Source: Corynebacterium wankanglinii
GTDB lineage: Bacteria > Actinomycetota > Actinomycetes > Mycobacteriales > Mycobacteriaceae
DNA: 64,000 bases
Reading direction: 5' to 3'
Assembly: GCA_014490595.1 (NCBI GenBank)
Contig: CP061031.1
Location: 1,426,001-1,490,000, forward strand
Positions 10,400 through 19,320 of the stretch are shown here, one piece after another. A model generated the notes under the pieces. The model had not been told where the DNA came from and made no database searches. It saw only the letters and a program-made list of their open reading frames with translations. The position numbers and the translations under genes are program-made. Positions within the stretch are counted from its first letter, which is position 1, and each line of letters opens with the position of its first letter.

Positions 10400-11475
10400 C
10401 CTTCAACCTCCACCTTTTCGTTGACTGCCACCGCCTCGTACACAGCAATCACTTGGCGGGCAACCACGTCCCAGTCGAAGTCCTGCGCGCGTCGTGCGCC
10501 GCGGGTAGCCAGCCGGTTGCGCAGGGCAACGTCGTCGATAAGCATGCGCAATTGCCGGGCCAACGCGGAGGCGTCTCCCGGCGGGAACCGGAGACCAGCG
10601 TCCTCCCCGCACACCGCGGCGAATGCGGGGATGTCGCTCGCCACGACCGCGCAGCCCGCCGCCATCGCCTCCACCAAGATGATGCCGAACGATTCACCAC
10701 CCAGATTTGGAGCAACGAAGATGTCGGCGCGACCCAGAATTTCAGCCTTTTCCGTCTCAGTGACACGGCCTGTGAACTCCACGCCGTCCACTCTGCGAGG
10801 GCCACCGCCACCGACCACCGTCACCCGCGGCCGCCGCGGCAGCAACTCGACGGCTTGTAGGAGCACGTCGAGTCCCTTGCGCGGTTCATCGTGGCGCCCC
10901 AAAAACACAATTTCTACCTCTCCGTTCTCATGGTCGCTACGGGCCGCGGCGAAGCGCCTGGTGTCAACACCGTTGGGGATAACCACGGGATCCGTACCCA
11001 CCTGCTCTGCCTGCCAGCGCCACGCCTGGTCGCTTACAGCGATGCCGGCGCGGATCTTCTCAAGGCTCCCTCGCAGCGCAGGCAGCGCGAGCTTGAGCGC
11101 GTAAGAAGATTCTGCGGAAGCGTGGTAGGTGGCCACGATCGGCCCCGTGGCCATGCGCGTAGCCACCATCGAGTAGCTGGGAGAGTTTGGTTCGTGGACG
11201 TGGAGGACATCGAAATTGCCCTCCTCGATAAAGTGGCGGGTGGTCCAGCGAACCTGCGGCCCGAAGGACAGTCGTGCGACGGACCCGTTGTAGCGAACCG
11301 GCACCGCTGGCCCGCCGCGGGTGACATAGTCCGGTAATTCGGTGCGGTCCGACGCTGGGCCGAGCACCTGCGAGTGATGCCCCAGTTCCCGCAGCTTTGC
11401 AGCCAGGTCAAGCACATGGGCTTGAACCCCGCCGGGCTCGTCAAACGAATACGGGCAAACCAGGCCAACGCGCAC
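10390..11475 (-). CDS. pimA: Phosphatidylinositol alpha-mannosyltransferase PimA
   Basis: GT4-family enzyme that adds the first mannose from GDP-mannose to phosphatidylinositol on the inner membrane leaflet, starting PIM, lipomannan and lipoarabinomannan synthesis. The 361-residue protein begins RVGLVCPYSFDEPGGVQAH, typical of PimA, and has the second Rossmann-domain signature with LGRHDEPRKGLDVLLQA and the nucleotide-sugar EX7E region GESFGIILVEAMAAG. The GTG start lies 3 bp after the acyltransferase stop. The order pgsA-acyltransferase-pimA matches M. tuberculosis Rv2612c-Rv2610c. Confidence 0.95.
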   Translation of the reverse strand: MRVGLVCPYSFDEPGGVQAHVLDLAAKLRELGHHSQVLGPASDRTELPDYVTRGGPAVPVRYNGSVARLSFGPQVRWTTRHFIEEGNFDVLHVHEPNSPSYSMVATRMATGPIVATYHASAESSYALKLALPALRGSLEKIRAGIAVSDQAWRWQAEQVGTDPVVIPNGVDTRRFAAARSDHENGEVEIVFLGRHDEPRKGLDVLLQAVELLPRRPRVTVVGGGGPRRVDGVEFTGRVTETEKAEILGRADIFVAPNLGGESFGIILVEAMAAGCAVVASDIPAFAAVCGEDAGLRFPPGDASALARQLRMLIDDVALRNRLATRGARRAQDFDWDVVARQVIAVYEAVAVNEKVEVEGWR

Positions 11476-11478
11476 AAG

Positions 11479-12414
11479 CTACCTCCCGGCCGGTCGCAGG
11501 CGCCGCTCCAACGCTTTCCGGCGGCTTGGTTTGGGCATGTCGGAGGGCCACAGCGGCTGCAGCATATGCCAATCCGCCGGGTGTGCCGCAATGTTTCTCT
11601 CAAACGCGTTGGCGACACGTTGTGTGGTCTCTTCCAACGTGGTCGTTCGCACGGGCGCCGAGACGCTCATGCCCCAGCCTGGTTGACGGTGGGTGCCAGT
11701 AAACCAGGAATGTGCGACGAGAAGCGGCGCGCCGGTGTCAAGTGCCAATTTGGCCGGGCCAGCCGGAAAGGTTGTCGCTTCCCCGAAGAACGTCACCGGC
11801 ACGCCGCTGCGGGTGAAATCCCGTTCACCGAGCAGGCACACTATCCCGCCCTGCTCCAGCACGTTCTTGAGCTGCTCATAGGGCGGGCGCTCACCGCCGG
11901 TCAGTGGAACCACCACAAACCCGAGGGATTCGCGGTACCGCACAAACGCTTCGAAGAGCGCCTCCGGCTTGAGGCGCTCCGCCACTGTGGCGAAGCCACC
12001 GTAATGGTTGGCCAGCCACATCCCCGCCATATCCCAGTTGCCGGTGTGCGGCAAGGTCAACACCACGCCCCTGCCCTGAGCCATCGCGGCCTCCAGGTGC
12101 TCGCGCCCCACAAGCCCGCTGGTGAGCTGAGTATCTAGCAACCGCTCGCCCGCAAGGCGCGGCAGCCTAAACGCCTCTAACCAGTACCGGGCGTATGAAC
12201 GCGTCGCGTCGCGCACCAGCTCCCGGGTGACGTTGCCTGGCCCTACTACGCGGCTGAGGTTTCGGCGCAATTGGTCCATCCCGGCGCCATCATCGGAAAC
12301 CAGATCGGCCGCCCACTTAGCGCCACGCGCGGACACTCGCGCGGGCAACGCGCCCACAATTTTCCACCCGGCGATGTAACCGGCGGCTGCAAGCCTCTCC
12401 CGCGCGGCGCCCAT
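11479..12414 (-). CDS. Phosphatidylinositol mannoside acyltransferase (LpxL/HtrB family)
   Basis: Family member of lysophospholipid/lipid A acyltransferases; in actinobacteria the enzyme at this place (PatA, Rv2611c) puts a fatty acid on the mannose of PIM. The 311-residue protein has the expected catalytic H-x4-D/E motif as LPHTGNWDMAG (about residues 140-150), followed later by GERDFTRSGVPVTFFGE. An amphipathic N-terminus probably binds the membrane. It is immediately downstream of the PI-phosphate synthase gene with no gap, so coupling is expected. Confidence 0.92.
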   Translation of the reverse strand: MGAARERLAAAGYIAGWKIVGALPARVSARGAKWAADLVSDDGAGMDQLRRNLSRVVGPGNVTRELVRDATRSYARYWLEAFRLPRLAGERLLDTQLTSGLVGREHLEAAMAQGRGVVLTLPHTGNWDMAGMWLANHYGGFATVAERLKPEALFEAFVRYRESLGFVVVPLTGGERPPYEQLKNVLEQGGIVCLLGERDFTRSGVPVTFFGEATTFPAGPAKLALDTGAPLLVAHSWFTGTHRQPGWGMSVSAPVRTTTLEETTQRVANAFERNIAAHPADWHMLQPLWPSDMPKPSRRKALERRLRPAGR

Positions 12415-13050
12415 TTATGCCCCTGCCGGTGGAGCGATGCGTTGGCTCGCCTTTTCATCGTTCTTGGCCAGAAGAAGCCGCTGCACCACGGTGATGACGG
12501 ACCCTACCAGCAAAATCCACAGAGAAACCACAACGGCGTGGGGCACGCCGAAGCCTTCAAGTGCAATCCCACCGAGGCCGAGTATCAACCGCTCCGGGCG
12601 CTCAATCAGCCCGCCGTCAATCTTCAGCCCCCCGGCCTCACCGCGCGCTTTGATGTAACTAATGGTCTGCGACAACACGATGACTGCCAAAGACGCCGCA
12701 ACATTGATGGGCGCAGCGTCTGCCACGTAAATGAGCCAAATGGCTATCGCGCCGAACAGCGCGCCGTCGGTGAGCCTGTCACAGCTCGCGTCGAGCGTGG
12801 CCCCGAAAGCGGTGCCTCCTCCACCCAAACGGGCCATAGTGCCGTCCACCATGTCGAAAGCGGCGAAGAACAAGCTCAGCACTGCTGCCCACACGAGATG
12901 GCCCGTGGGAATGAGCACCATCGACGACAACATGGTCAACGCGGTGCCTGCCAGGGTGGTTACGTTCGGCGTCAACCCGACCTTCAGCAGTCCTCTTGCC
13001 ACCGGTTCCACCACAACAGCAGCGGGCTTACGGCCGTGCACGCTAAGCAT
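12415..13050 (-). CDS. pgsA: Phosphatidylinositol phosphate synthase (CDP-alcohol phosphatidyltransferase)
   Basis: Joins CDP-diacylglycerol and inositol phosphate to give PI-phosphate, precursor of PI and PIMs. The 211-residue membrane protein shows the family signature DG-x2-AR-x8-G-x3-D-x3-D, seen as DGTMARL, then G, ATLD and CDRL. Several hydrophobic helices surround it. ATG 13050 has a GGAAGGAG site and overlaps the HIT gene stop by 8 bp. Orthologue of M. tuberculosis Rv2612c (PgsA1) by order and motif. The acceptor, inositol-1-phosphate, is from knowledge of actinobacterial members. Confidence 0.93.
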   Translation of the reverse strand: MLSVHGRKPAAVVVEPVARGLLKVGLTPNVTTLAGTALTMLSSMVLIPTGHLVWAAVLSLFFAAFDMVDGTMARLGGGGTAFGATLDASCDRLTDGALFGAIAIWLIYVADAAPINVAASLAVIVLSQTISYIKARGEAGGLKIDGGLIERPERLILGLGGIALEGFGVPHAVVVSLWILLVGSVITVVQRLLLAKNDEKASQRIAPPAGA

Positions 13051-13660
13051 CGGGCTCTCCTTCCTCCGTCCGCTGCACTTCCCGCCAACCGTCTGCGAGA
13101 AGCGCACGTGTATCCCGCAGTAGCTGCGGGAGAACCTTCGTGCCACCGATGACCGTTATGAAATTCGAGTCCCCCGCCCAACGCGGCACCACATGCAAGT
13201 GCAGGTGATCTCCCACCGATCCGCCGGATGCCTTCCCCAAATTCAACCCAACGTTTATCGCTTCGGGCTGAGAAACGGCCTTTAGCGTTTTCACCGCATG
13301 CTTGGCAAAGGCCATCAGCTCCGTTGTCTCTTCATCGGTGAGCGCCTCCAAATCCGCCACCTTCCGGTACGGGACCACCATCACGTGGCCAGCGTTGTAC
13401 GGGTACAGGTTGCACACCGCGTAGACGGTCTCACCTCGAGCGATAATCAGGCCGTCTTCGTCGCTCATGTTCGGGATCTCCAAGAAGGGATCGCCCGAGC
13501 TTCTCGACGTCCCTTCGGCCCCTCCCCCGCGCCGATGCTCCGAGCCGTCGGGCATATTAGCGATGTAGCTCGAGCGGTACGGCGCCCACAGTCGGGTGAG
13601 GCGGTCTGGATCCCCTACGCCGGTGTCGGCGTAGGCCTCACCGTTAGTTCCGGATTGCAA
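13043..13660 (-). CDS. HIT-domain nucleotide hydrolase/transferase, Ap4A phosphorylase type
   Basis: HIT-superfamily protein with the signature [11 protein letters not shown] carrying the nucleophile histidine. By gene order it matches M. tuberculosis Rv2613c, reported as a diadenosine tetraphosphate phosphorylase. No ATG lies near the expected N-terminus; the best start is TTG 13660, inside the last codons of thrS with GAGGA five bases before it, giving 205 residues ([19 protein letters not shown] ...). The 17-bp overlap with thrS suggests coupled translation, plausible since aminoacyl-tRNA synthetases make Ap4A. The exact start is uncertain. Confidence 0.88.
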   Translation of the reverse strand: MQSGTNGEAYADTGVGDPDRLTRLWAPYRSSYIANMPDGSEHRRGGGAEGTSRSSGDPFLEIPNMSDEDGLIIARGETVYAVCNLYPYNAGHVMVVPYRKVADLEALTDEETTELMAFAKHAVKTLKAVSQPEAINVGLNLGKASGGSVGDHLHLHVVPRWAGDSNFITVIGGTKVLPQLLRDTRALLADGWREVQRTEEGEPDA

Positions 13661-15698
13661 CGGTGTCCTCGCTGGGCTGCTCGTTACGCTTGGCGGTGAC
13701 CCACTCGGTGATGGTTTGTACCGCATCTTCAACCGGCACGCCGTTGATCTGGGAGCCGTCCAGGAAACGGAAGCTCACCGCGTTCGCCTCCACGTCGCGC
13801 TCGCCGGCGAGCAGCATGAACGGCACTTTGCCGGTGGTGTGCGTGCGGATCTTCTTTTGCATACGGTCGTCGGAGTGGTCGACCTCCGCGCGGATGCCCC
13901 GCTCGCGCAGCTGGGCGATCACGCCGTCGAGGTGCTCGCCGAATGCGTCGGCCACCGGGATTCCCACCACCTGGTGCGGTGCGAGCCACGCCGGGAACGC
14001 CCCGGCGTAGTGCTCGAGCAACACGCCGAAGAAGCGCTCGATGGAGCCGAAGAGGGCGCGGTGGATCATCACGGGCCGCTTCTTCTGCCCGTCGGAGGCG
14101 GTGTATGTCAGGTCGAAGCGCTCCGGCAGGTTGAAGTCAAGCTGCACGGTGGACATCTGCCAGGTGCGGCCGATGGCGTCGCGCGCTTGCACGGAGATCT
14201 TCGGGCCGTAGAATGCCGCGCCGGCCGGATCCGGCACCAGCTCGAGACCGGACTTCTTGGCCACAGATTCGAGGATGCTGGTGGAGCGCTCCCAGATCTC
14301 GTCGTCGCCGATGTACTTGTCCGGGTCCTTCGTGGAAAGCTCCAGGTAGAAGTCGTCCAAACCGTAGTCCTGCAGCAGGGAGATGATGAACTCCAGCACG
14401 CTGGTCAGTTCTTCTTCCAGCTGTTCCTCGGTGCAGTAGATGTGCGCGTCGTCCTGTGTGAAGCCGCGCGCGCGGGTCAGACCGTGGACCACGCCGGACT
14501 TTTCATAGCGGTAGACAGTGCCGAACTCGAATAGGCGTAGCGGCAGCTCGCGGTAGGAGCGACCACGCGAGTCGAAGATGAGGTTGTGCATCGGGCAGTT
14601 CATCGGCTTGGCGTAGTAGTCCACCGGCTGCTTGGTCACGTTGCCGTCGGCATCAACTTCACCGTCGAGCTTCATCGGCGGGAACATGCCGTCGGCGTAC
14701 CAGTCCAGGTGGCCCGACTTTTTGAACAGGTCGCCCTTGGTCACGTGCGGGGTGTTGACGAAGGAGTAGCCGGCGGCGACGTGGCGCTCACGGGAGTGCT
14801 GCTCCATGGTCATGCGCACGATGCCGCCGTCCGGGTGGAACACGGGCAGGCCGGAGCCGACCTCGTCCGGGAAGGAGAACAGATCCAGCTCGTTGCCCAG
14901 GCGGCGGTGGTCGCGCTTTTCCGCCTCCTCGAGCATGGTCATGTACTCGTCGAGTTTCTCCTTGGACTCCCAGGCGGTGCCGTAGACGCGCTGCAGGCCG
15001 GCGTTGTTCTGGTCGCCGCGCCAGTAGGCCGCGGACGACCGCGTCAGCGCGAACGCCGGGATGTACTTCGTGGTGGGCACGTGCGGTCCCCGGCACAGGT
15101 CGTGCCACTCCACCTCACCCGTGCGCGGGTTGACGTTGTCGTAGTGCGTCAGCTCGCCAGCACCGACCTCGGTAGCCTCGTCGGAATCCGGATCGACGTT
15201 GCCTTTGTCGTTGATGAGCTCGAGCTTGTACGGCTCGTCCTTGAGGTCTTCGGCGGCCTCCTCCACGGACGCGTAGACGCCGCGGACGAATTTCTGCCCC
15301 TGTTTGATGATCTTCTTCATGCGCTTCTCCAGCGTCTTCAGATCCTCAGGGGTAAACGGCTCAGCAACGTCGAAGTCGTAGTAGAAGCCGTCGTTGATGG
15401 CCGGGCCAATGCCCAGCTTGGTGCCGGGGAACTCGGCTTGCACGGCCTGGGCGAGAACGTGCGCGCAGGAGTGGCGGATCACGGAACGGCCGAGTTCGGT
15501 GTTTGCGGGCACCGGCATGAACGTCGCGACCGTATCGGGGATGTAGGAAAGGTCTTTGAGGTTGCCCTCTTCGTCCTGGACGCACACGATTGCGTCCTCC
15601 CCCTTGTTCGGCAGGTTCAGCTCCCGCATGGCGGCACCGACGGCTGTGCCGGCGGGAACCTCGAACGGTGCGAACTCGACTGCTGCTTCGGTGGACAT
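13644..15698 (-). CDS. thrS: Threonyl-tRNA synthetase
   Basis: Charges tRNA-Thr in the cytoplasm. The 684-residue protein has an N-terminal TGS domain (residues 1-70), the editing domain with the zinc-type HSCAH motif (H76-x3-H80), then the class II core with motif 2 region ([22 protein letters not shown]) and motif 3, and an anticodon-binding domain at the end. ATG 15698 has an AAAGGAG site. A long antisense reading frame at 14586-15947 on the plus strand is a codon-bias shadow. thrS begins the lipomannan-precursor run. Confidence 0.97.
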   Translation of the reverse strand: MSTEAAVEFAPFEVPAGTAVGAAMRELNLPNKGEDAIVCVQDEEGNLKDLSYIPDTVATFMPVPANTELGRSVIRHSCAHVLAQAVQAEFPGTKLGIGPAINDGFYYDFDVAEPFTPEDLKTLEKRMKKIIKQGQKFVRGVYASVEEAAEDLKDEPYKLELINDKGNVDPDSDEATEVGAGELTHYDNVNPRTGEVEWHDLCRGPHVPTTKYIPAFALTRSSAAYWRGDQNNAGLQRVYGTAWESKEKLDEYMTMLEEAEKRDHRRLGNELDLFSFPDEVGSGLPVFHPDGGIVRMTMEQHSRERHVAAGYSFVNTPHVTKGDLFKKSGHLDWYADGMFPPMKLDGEVDADGNVTKQPVDYYAKPMNCPMHNLIFDSRGRSYRELPLRLFEFGTVYRYEKSGVVHGLTRARGFTQDDAHIYCTEEQLEEELTSVLEFIISLLQDYGLDDFYLELSTKDPDKYIGDDEIWERSTSILESVAKKSGLELVPDPAGAAFYGPKISVQARDAIGRTWQMSTVQLDFNLPERFDLTYTASDGQKKRPVMIHRALFGSIERFFGVLLEHYAGAFPAWLAPHQVVGIPVADAFGEHLDGVIAQLRERGIRAEVDHSDDRMQKKIRTHTTGKVPFMLLAGERDVEANAVSFRFLDGSQINGVPVEDAVQTITEWVTAKRNEQPSEDTVAIRN

Positions 15699-15807
15699 AG
15701 TTGTCGTGCGCTCCTTTGCGCGTCACTGGGCTGCGTCATACCTGGACGCCGCCCATCTTCCTCGTTCTCTCCCGACGGCGCTTCAGGCGCGCCGGACGCC
15801 AGGGAGT

Positions 15808-17037
15808 CTACCCCCGGTCCCCCGAAAGCACCGTCTCGCCCCAGAAGGTGTCGCCGCGTGCACCGCCTTGCGACGAACCTCCGGGCGCGGCCGTCCCCGG
15901 CGGTATCCAGTACACGGATGAGCCGATGTGGGTGGTCCACTCGTTGAGCCGGTCCGCCTCCATCAGCCGTTCCAATACCGGTGTGAACTGCACGTCCGGG
16001 TCTTTCTGGTACGCCAGGAAGATCAGACCCGCGTTAGACAGCTCCCCCGGCGCCGGCGGCAGCGTGTAGTTGTACGGCCTGCGCAGGAAGCGCTGCTCCG
16101 GGTGGTCCGCCGGCGGCATGGCGCGCGCCATGTGGGAGTTTTTGTCGATCACCGGTAGGCCGTACTCGTCTTTGGCATTCATGTCCGGGGCATCGAACTC
16201 GTCGCCGCCGGTCAGCGGAGCGCCGTCGTCAAGCTTGCGCCCCACCGCCACCTCGCGGGAGGCGCGGTCGAGGCGCTCCCAATCGTCCAAGTCCATCGCG
16301 ATGCGGCGCACAACCAGCGACGTCGAACCGTCGGCCGCGAACACTTGCTCCCGATATTCCTCGTCGGATTTCGGGTTGACGGTGCCGTCCACCTGGCCAA
16401 ACAGGTTGCGTGGAGTCTGCCCTTTCGGGATGGAGCCGTATGCATTGACGAACCCCTGCTGCAACCAGGCCGTCTTCACGTAGTCCATGCCAGCCCGCGT
16501 CATGTGTCGCAGCGCCCACGCACACATCACCGGGTCGTCGGAGCAGATCTGCAGCACCAGATCCGTCTGGCCCCACTCGTTCTGCAACTGCTCGCGCGGA
16601 ACCGTGGGAATGTCGTGCAGCCACCGCGGCTTCACCCCCGGGTTGGCGATGTCGAAGATGCGCTCGCCGAACCCGCAAGTGATGGTGAGGTTCGCGGGCC
16701 ACTCGACCATCTCCGGCTCAAGGCTTGACAGCGGGTTGCGTCCGGCTGTCAGCTCGCGGGCGTCCTCCGTCCACAGGCGCATTAGCCTTGCGACGCCGCG
16801 CCCGTCCACCCCGTCTTTGAGGTTAAACCCGGCGAGATTTAGCGAGGCTTGCGAGGGCGTGTCAATGCCCGCCTGGTGTTCGCCGTCGAAGGCGACGGCC
16901 GCCTCGGTGAGCGGCTCTGTGTTCGGGCCGGAATCGCTCGGCTCGTTCTCACACGCCGCGAGCAGTACGCCTGCCGACGCCACGCCGGCCGCACCCGCTG
17001 TCCCCTTCAGAAACCTCCGCCGGCTTACACCCGGCAT
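15808..17037 (-). CDS. DyP-type haem peroxidase, Tat-exported
   Basis: Dye-decolourising peroxidase of the EfeB-like type. The N-terminus carries a twin-arginine signal SRRRFLKG followed by an Ala-rich hydrophobic stretch ending LLAAC, which may also be a lipobox. The family GxxDG motif is visible as GQVDGTVNP. The 409-residue length fits exported DyPs. It lies 12 bp downstream of the PCuAC-like gene and is the third member of a copC-PCuAC-DyP set also known in C. glutamicum. Folded export through Tat with haem bound is established for the family; its substrate here is unknown. Confidence 0.92.
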   Translation of the reverse strand: MPGVSRRRFLKGTAGAAGVASAGVLLAACENEPSDSGPNTEPLTEAAVAFDGEHQAGIDTPSQASLNLAGFNLKDGVDGRGVARLMRLWTEDARELTAGRNPLSSLEPEMVEWPANLTITCGFGERIFDIANPGVKPRWLHDIPTVPREQLQNEWGQTDLVLQICSDDPVMCAWALRHMTRAGMDYVKTAWLQQGFVNAYGSIPKGQTPRNLFGQVDGTVNPKSDEEYREQVFAADGSTSLVVRRIAMDLDDWERLDRASREVAVGRKLDDGAPLTGGDEFDAPDMNAKDEYGLPVIDKNSHMARAMPPADHPEQRFLRRPYNYTLPPAPGELSNAGLIFLAYQKDPDVQFTPVLERLMEADRLNEWTTHIGSSVYWIPPGTAAPGGSSQGGARGDTFWGETVLSGDRG

Positions 17038-17049
17038 GACGCGTCCTCC

Positions 17050-17688
17050 TTAGTGGCTGTGCTCGCCGTGGCTGGCGTGGTCGGCATGGTCCGCCTCGCC
17101 GTTAATTACTTGATCTGCGTGGTCGCCGTAGCTTTCGTGCCCCGGAAGCATGGTGCGCACCGCGACGTTTGGGATGGTTGCTGTTGATCCGTCCTCGAGC
17201 AGCAGTGTCACGTCCACGGTATCGCCCGCCTCGATCGCCGGCGCGTAGTCCATCACCATGAAGTGATCGCCGCCCGGCGCAAGCTCGTGCGTACCGCCCG
17301 CGGGGACATTAAAGCCGCCTTCCTTTTGGCGCATCACACCGTCGACAACCTCATGGATCTGGTTGTCCCCCTGGCCCAGCGAGGTGGTGAAGCCGACGAC
17401 GGTGACATCCTCATCCGAGGTGTTGCGCAGGGTGCCGAAGATGGAAGTCATATCGCTGCCGTCGGCCGCGTCCTTCGCAGCCTTGGCGCGGACTGCGCCG
17501 TTTTCGAGCGTGACCGCATCGCTGGAAACGTGGTCCAGTCCATCCGCGGCCGGGTTGTCCGTCGCTGCTTCGTGGGTTGCGTCGTTGTACGAGGACTGCT
17601 CCTGCTCGGAGGTCTGGTTAGCGCTGCCGCTGCAGCTTGCCAGTGCTAGCGCCGCCGCAGCCAGGCCGGAAGCGAGAATCTTCTTCAT
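17050..17688 (-). CDS. PCuAC-like copper chaperone lipoprotein
   Basis: Periplasm-side copper(I) chaperone family (DUF461/PCuAC). The 212-residue protein has a signal peptide with lipobox LASC near residues 16-19, an acidic linker, and the core beta domain with Met and His residues in MRQKEGGFNVPAGGTHEL and GGDHFMVMDY. The C-terminus is a His-rich tail with five HxxH- or HxH-like spacings (GDHADQ ... HADHASHGEHSH), likely an extra metal site. It lies between copC and the peroxidase gene, 9 bp and 12 bp away. Copper delivery is family knowledge, not shown here. Confidence 0.88.
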   Translation of the reverse strand: MKKILASGLAAAALALASCSGSANQTSEQEQSSYNDATHEAATDNPAADGLDHVSSDAVTLENGAVRAKAAKDAADGSDMTSIFGTLRNTSDEDVTVVGFTTSLGQGDNQIHEVVDGVMRQKEGGFNVPAGGTHELAPGGDHFMVMDYAPAIEAGDTVDVTLLLEDGSTATIPNVAVRTMLPGHESYGDHADQVINGEADHADHASHGEHSH

Positions 17689-17697
17689 TACGTGCTC

Positions 17698-18285
17698 CTA
17701 CTTGTCTGCCGAAGGGTGGGTGCCGGGGGTGCGTCGAACCTTGACCAGCGCACCTAATCCAGCACCTGCGATGACAAGCACCCCCAACAGTGCCAACAGC
17801 ACCTTTGAGCCAGTGCCCATGCCTTCATCGGCGTCAACCACCGGGTCCTTGTCCGCATCCGCAGCCGACGCAGCACTGCCACCCTCCGCGCCAGCCTGGT
17901 CGAAGCTGAACGAGGTCATGCCCTTTGTGGAGTGCCCGTCCGAGGACACAATTTGGAAGCCGACCTTGTAGTCGCCTGGTTGCGCGTTCACGTCATCCGG
18001 CAGATCAAGCGTGACGTAGCGTCCGTCGACTTCAGGCTCACCGGAGTACAACACTTCAGACTGTCCGCCCACCTCGCGCGAAATTGCAATGGTGTTGAAC
18101 CCGTCCTGCACCTCCCCAGAAAACTCCAGGGTGACCGCGTCCGGGAACTCGCTAACCACACTCTTGTCTTCCGGGTTCGCCCTGATCACAGAATCGTGGG
18201 CGTAAGCCGGGGCTGCCGCGACCACCGAGGCTGCTGCTATGGCGGCAACCGCTCCCCCTCGTCGCGCTCTTGTCTGAATGAGCAT
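17698..18285 (-). CDS. CopC-domain copper resistance protein
   Basis: CopC-type exported copper-binding protein anchored at the C-terminus. From ATG 18285 (GAGGAGG site) there are 195 residues: a signal peptide ending AYA before HDSV, so mature His1 would be the N-terminal copper ligand typical of CopC; an immunoglobulin-like domain with GHSTKGMTSFSF, probably supplying the second His; an Ala/Asp-rich linker; and one C-terminal membrane segment (KVLLALLGVLVIAGAGL) with a short basic tail. First gene of the cassette. A GCGCC/GGCGC inverted repeat lies about 25 bp before the start. Confidence 0.9.
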   Translation of the reverse strand: MLIQTRARRGGAVAAIAAASVVAAAPAYAHDSVIRANPEDKSVVSEFPDAVTLEFSGEVQDGFNTIAISREVGGQSEVLYSGEPEVDGRYVTLDLPDDVNAQPGDYKVGFQIVSSDGHSTKGMTSFSFDQAGAEGGSAASAADADKDPVVDADEGMGTGSKVLLALLGVLVIAGAGLGALVKVRRTPGTHPSADK

Positions 18286-18457
18286 GGTGCCTCCTCGCAT
18301 AAAACTTTGGCGCCAGTGGGCGCTTAAAGGCTGTAGTCGTATCACTCTCGAGGTTAGTTCCCGGAGCTTCAAACACTAAGTCTTCGGCCAGAGCGAATAA
18401 CTTGGCCATCCTGGAAGGCAGGGGTAATCGGAACCTCGAAAACCCCCGCACAAACAA

Positions 18458-18481
18458 AAACCGCCAGTTGCCTGGCGGTTT
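18458..18481 (-). terminator. Intrinsic terminator of the tRNA-Val(CAC) gene
   Basis: Perfect 10-bp stem AAACCGCCAG / CTGGCGGTTT with a 4-nt loop. On the minus strand it runs into TTTTTGTTTG, a good U-run, 6 bp after the tRNA. Confidence 0.85.
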
Positions 18482-18487
18482 GTCTTG

Positions 18488-18559
18488 TGGTCCTAGCTGG
18501 GATCGAACCAGCGACCTTTCCGGTGTGAACGGAACGCTCTTCCACTGAGCCATAGGACC
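18488..18559 (-). tRNA. tRNA-Val (anticodon CAC)
   Basis: 72-nt cloverleaf on the minus strand: acceptor GGTCCTA/TAGGACC, D-arm GCTC/GAGC, anticodon stem TTCCG/CGGAA with loop TTCACAC (anticodon CAC, U33 present), and a standard T-arm. The 3' CCA is not encoded. Confidence 0.95.
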
Positions 18560-18807
18560 GAACGGACACAGAGATTACACGCACTGCCCCGGAAGTACCG
18601 AATCGGCAGGTCAAGCGCGGTAACGTTGCGGACCGGAGGTGTGCCGTCGACAGCCAATCCAATGAACGCCCGAATTACAACCATAATTACAACCATGCAA
18701 TTCCCTCACCACCCTTAAATTTATAGCCTGACATGGCGATTTGTACCGGGGAACAACTTGCGGATAAAGTTTGTTCTCGCATTCAACGCGGACAGCGTCG
18801 AAAGCAT

Positions 18808-18883
18808 GCGGATGTAGCGCAGTTGGTAGCGCATCACCTTGCCAAGGTGAGGGTCGCGAGTTCGAGTCTCGTCATCCGCTCCA
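18808..18883 (+). tRNA. tRNA-Gly (anticodon GCC), copy 1
   Basis: Acceptor GCGGATG/CATCCGC, anticodon stem TCACC/GGTGA with loop TTGCCAA, encoded CCA. Identical to the copies at 19011 and 19321. Confidence 0.96.
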
Positions 18884-18903
18884 GTTCCCTACGGGGAGCT
18901 AGG

Positions 18904-18975
18904 GCGCGATTAGCTCAGCGGTAGAGCACTACCTCGACACGGTAGGGGTCACTGGTTCGATCCCAGTATCGCGCA
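18904..18975 (+). tRNA. tRNA-Val (anticodon GAC), copy 1, with C33
   Basis: Acceptor GCGCGAT/ATCGCGC, D-arm GCTC/GAGC, anticodon stem CTACC/GGTAG with loop TCGACAC. The anticodon reads GAC, but position 33 is C rather than the near-universal U. Variable loop GGGTC is 5 nt. CCA not encoded. Confidence 0.9.
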
Positions 18976-19010
18976 CAGAGGGTCGATTCCCTCTCCAATT
19001 ACATAACAAT

Positions 19011-19086
19011 GCGGATGTAGCGCAGTTGGTAGCGCATCACCTTGCCAAGGTGAGGGTCGCGAGTTCGAGTCTCGTCATCCGCTCCA
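19011..19086 (+). tRNA. tRNA-Gly (anticodon GCC), copy 2
   Basis: Base-for-base identical to the copy at 18808, including encoded CCA. Confidence 0.96.
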
Positions 19087-19127
19087 AGTACTTCGGGGCA
19101 CACCGAATACTTCGGAGGTAACTCCAC

Positions 19128-19201
19128 GGTGGATTGGTCGAGTGGTTAGGCAACGGTCTGCAAAACCGTGTACACGGGTTCGATTCCCGTATCCACCTCC
19201 A
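19128..19201 (+). tRNA. tRNA-Cys (anticodon GCA)
   Basis: Acceptor GGTGGAT/ATCCACC, anticodon stem ACGGT/ACCGT with loop CTGCAAA, T-arm CGGG/CCCG, encoded CCA. Inserted between the Gly and Val units of the array. Confidence 0.95.
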
Positions 19202-19216
19202 AGCTTGAACAGCCTC

Positions 19217-19287
19217 GCGCGATTAGCTCAGCGGTAGAGCACTACCTCGACACGGTAGGGTCACTGGTTCGATCCCAGTATCGCGCA
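19217..19287 (+). tRNA. tRNA-Val (anticodon GAC), copy 2, shorter variable loop
   Basis: Same as copy 1 at 18904, including the C33 loop TCGACAC, except that one G is missing from the variable loop (GGTC, 4 nt). CCA not encoded. Functional status is less sure than copy 1. Confidence 0.85.
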
Positions 19288-19320
19288 CAGAGGGATATCC
19301 CTCGCAAACTGAATAGCAAT

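Noticed and set aside
14586..15947. 453-codon plus-strand frame
   Set aside because: It is antisense to thrS, whose protein is complete and conserved; high-GC codon bias opens long opposite frames.
18350..18370. DtxR-box-like GGTTAG text before copC
   Set aside because: Only one half of the 19-bp palindrome is present.
18560..18807. Possible integrase or prophage remnant beside the tRNA genes
   Set aside because: Only about 248 bp of intergenic DNA with tRNA promoters; no integrase, att duplication or phage gene is visible.
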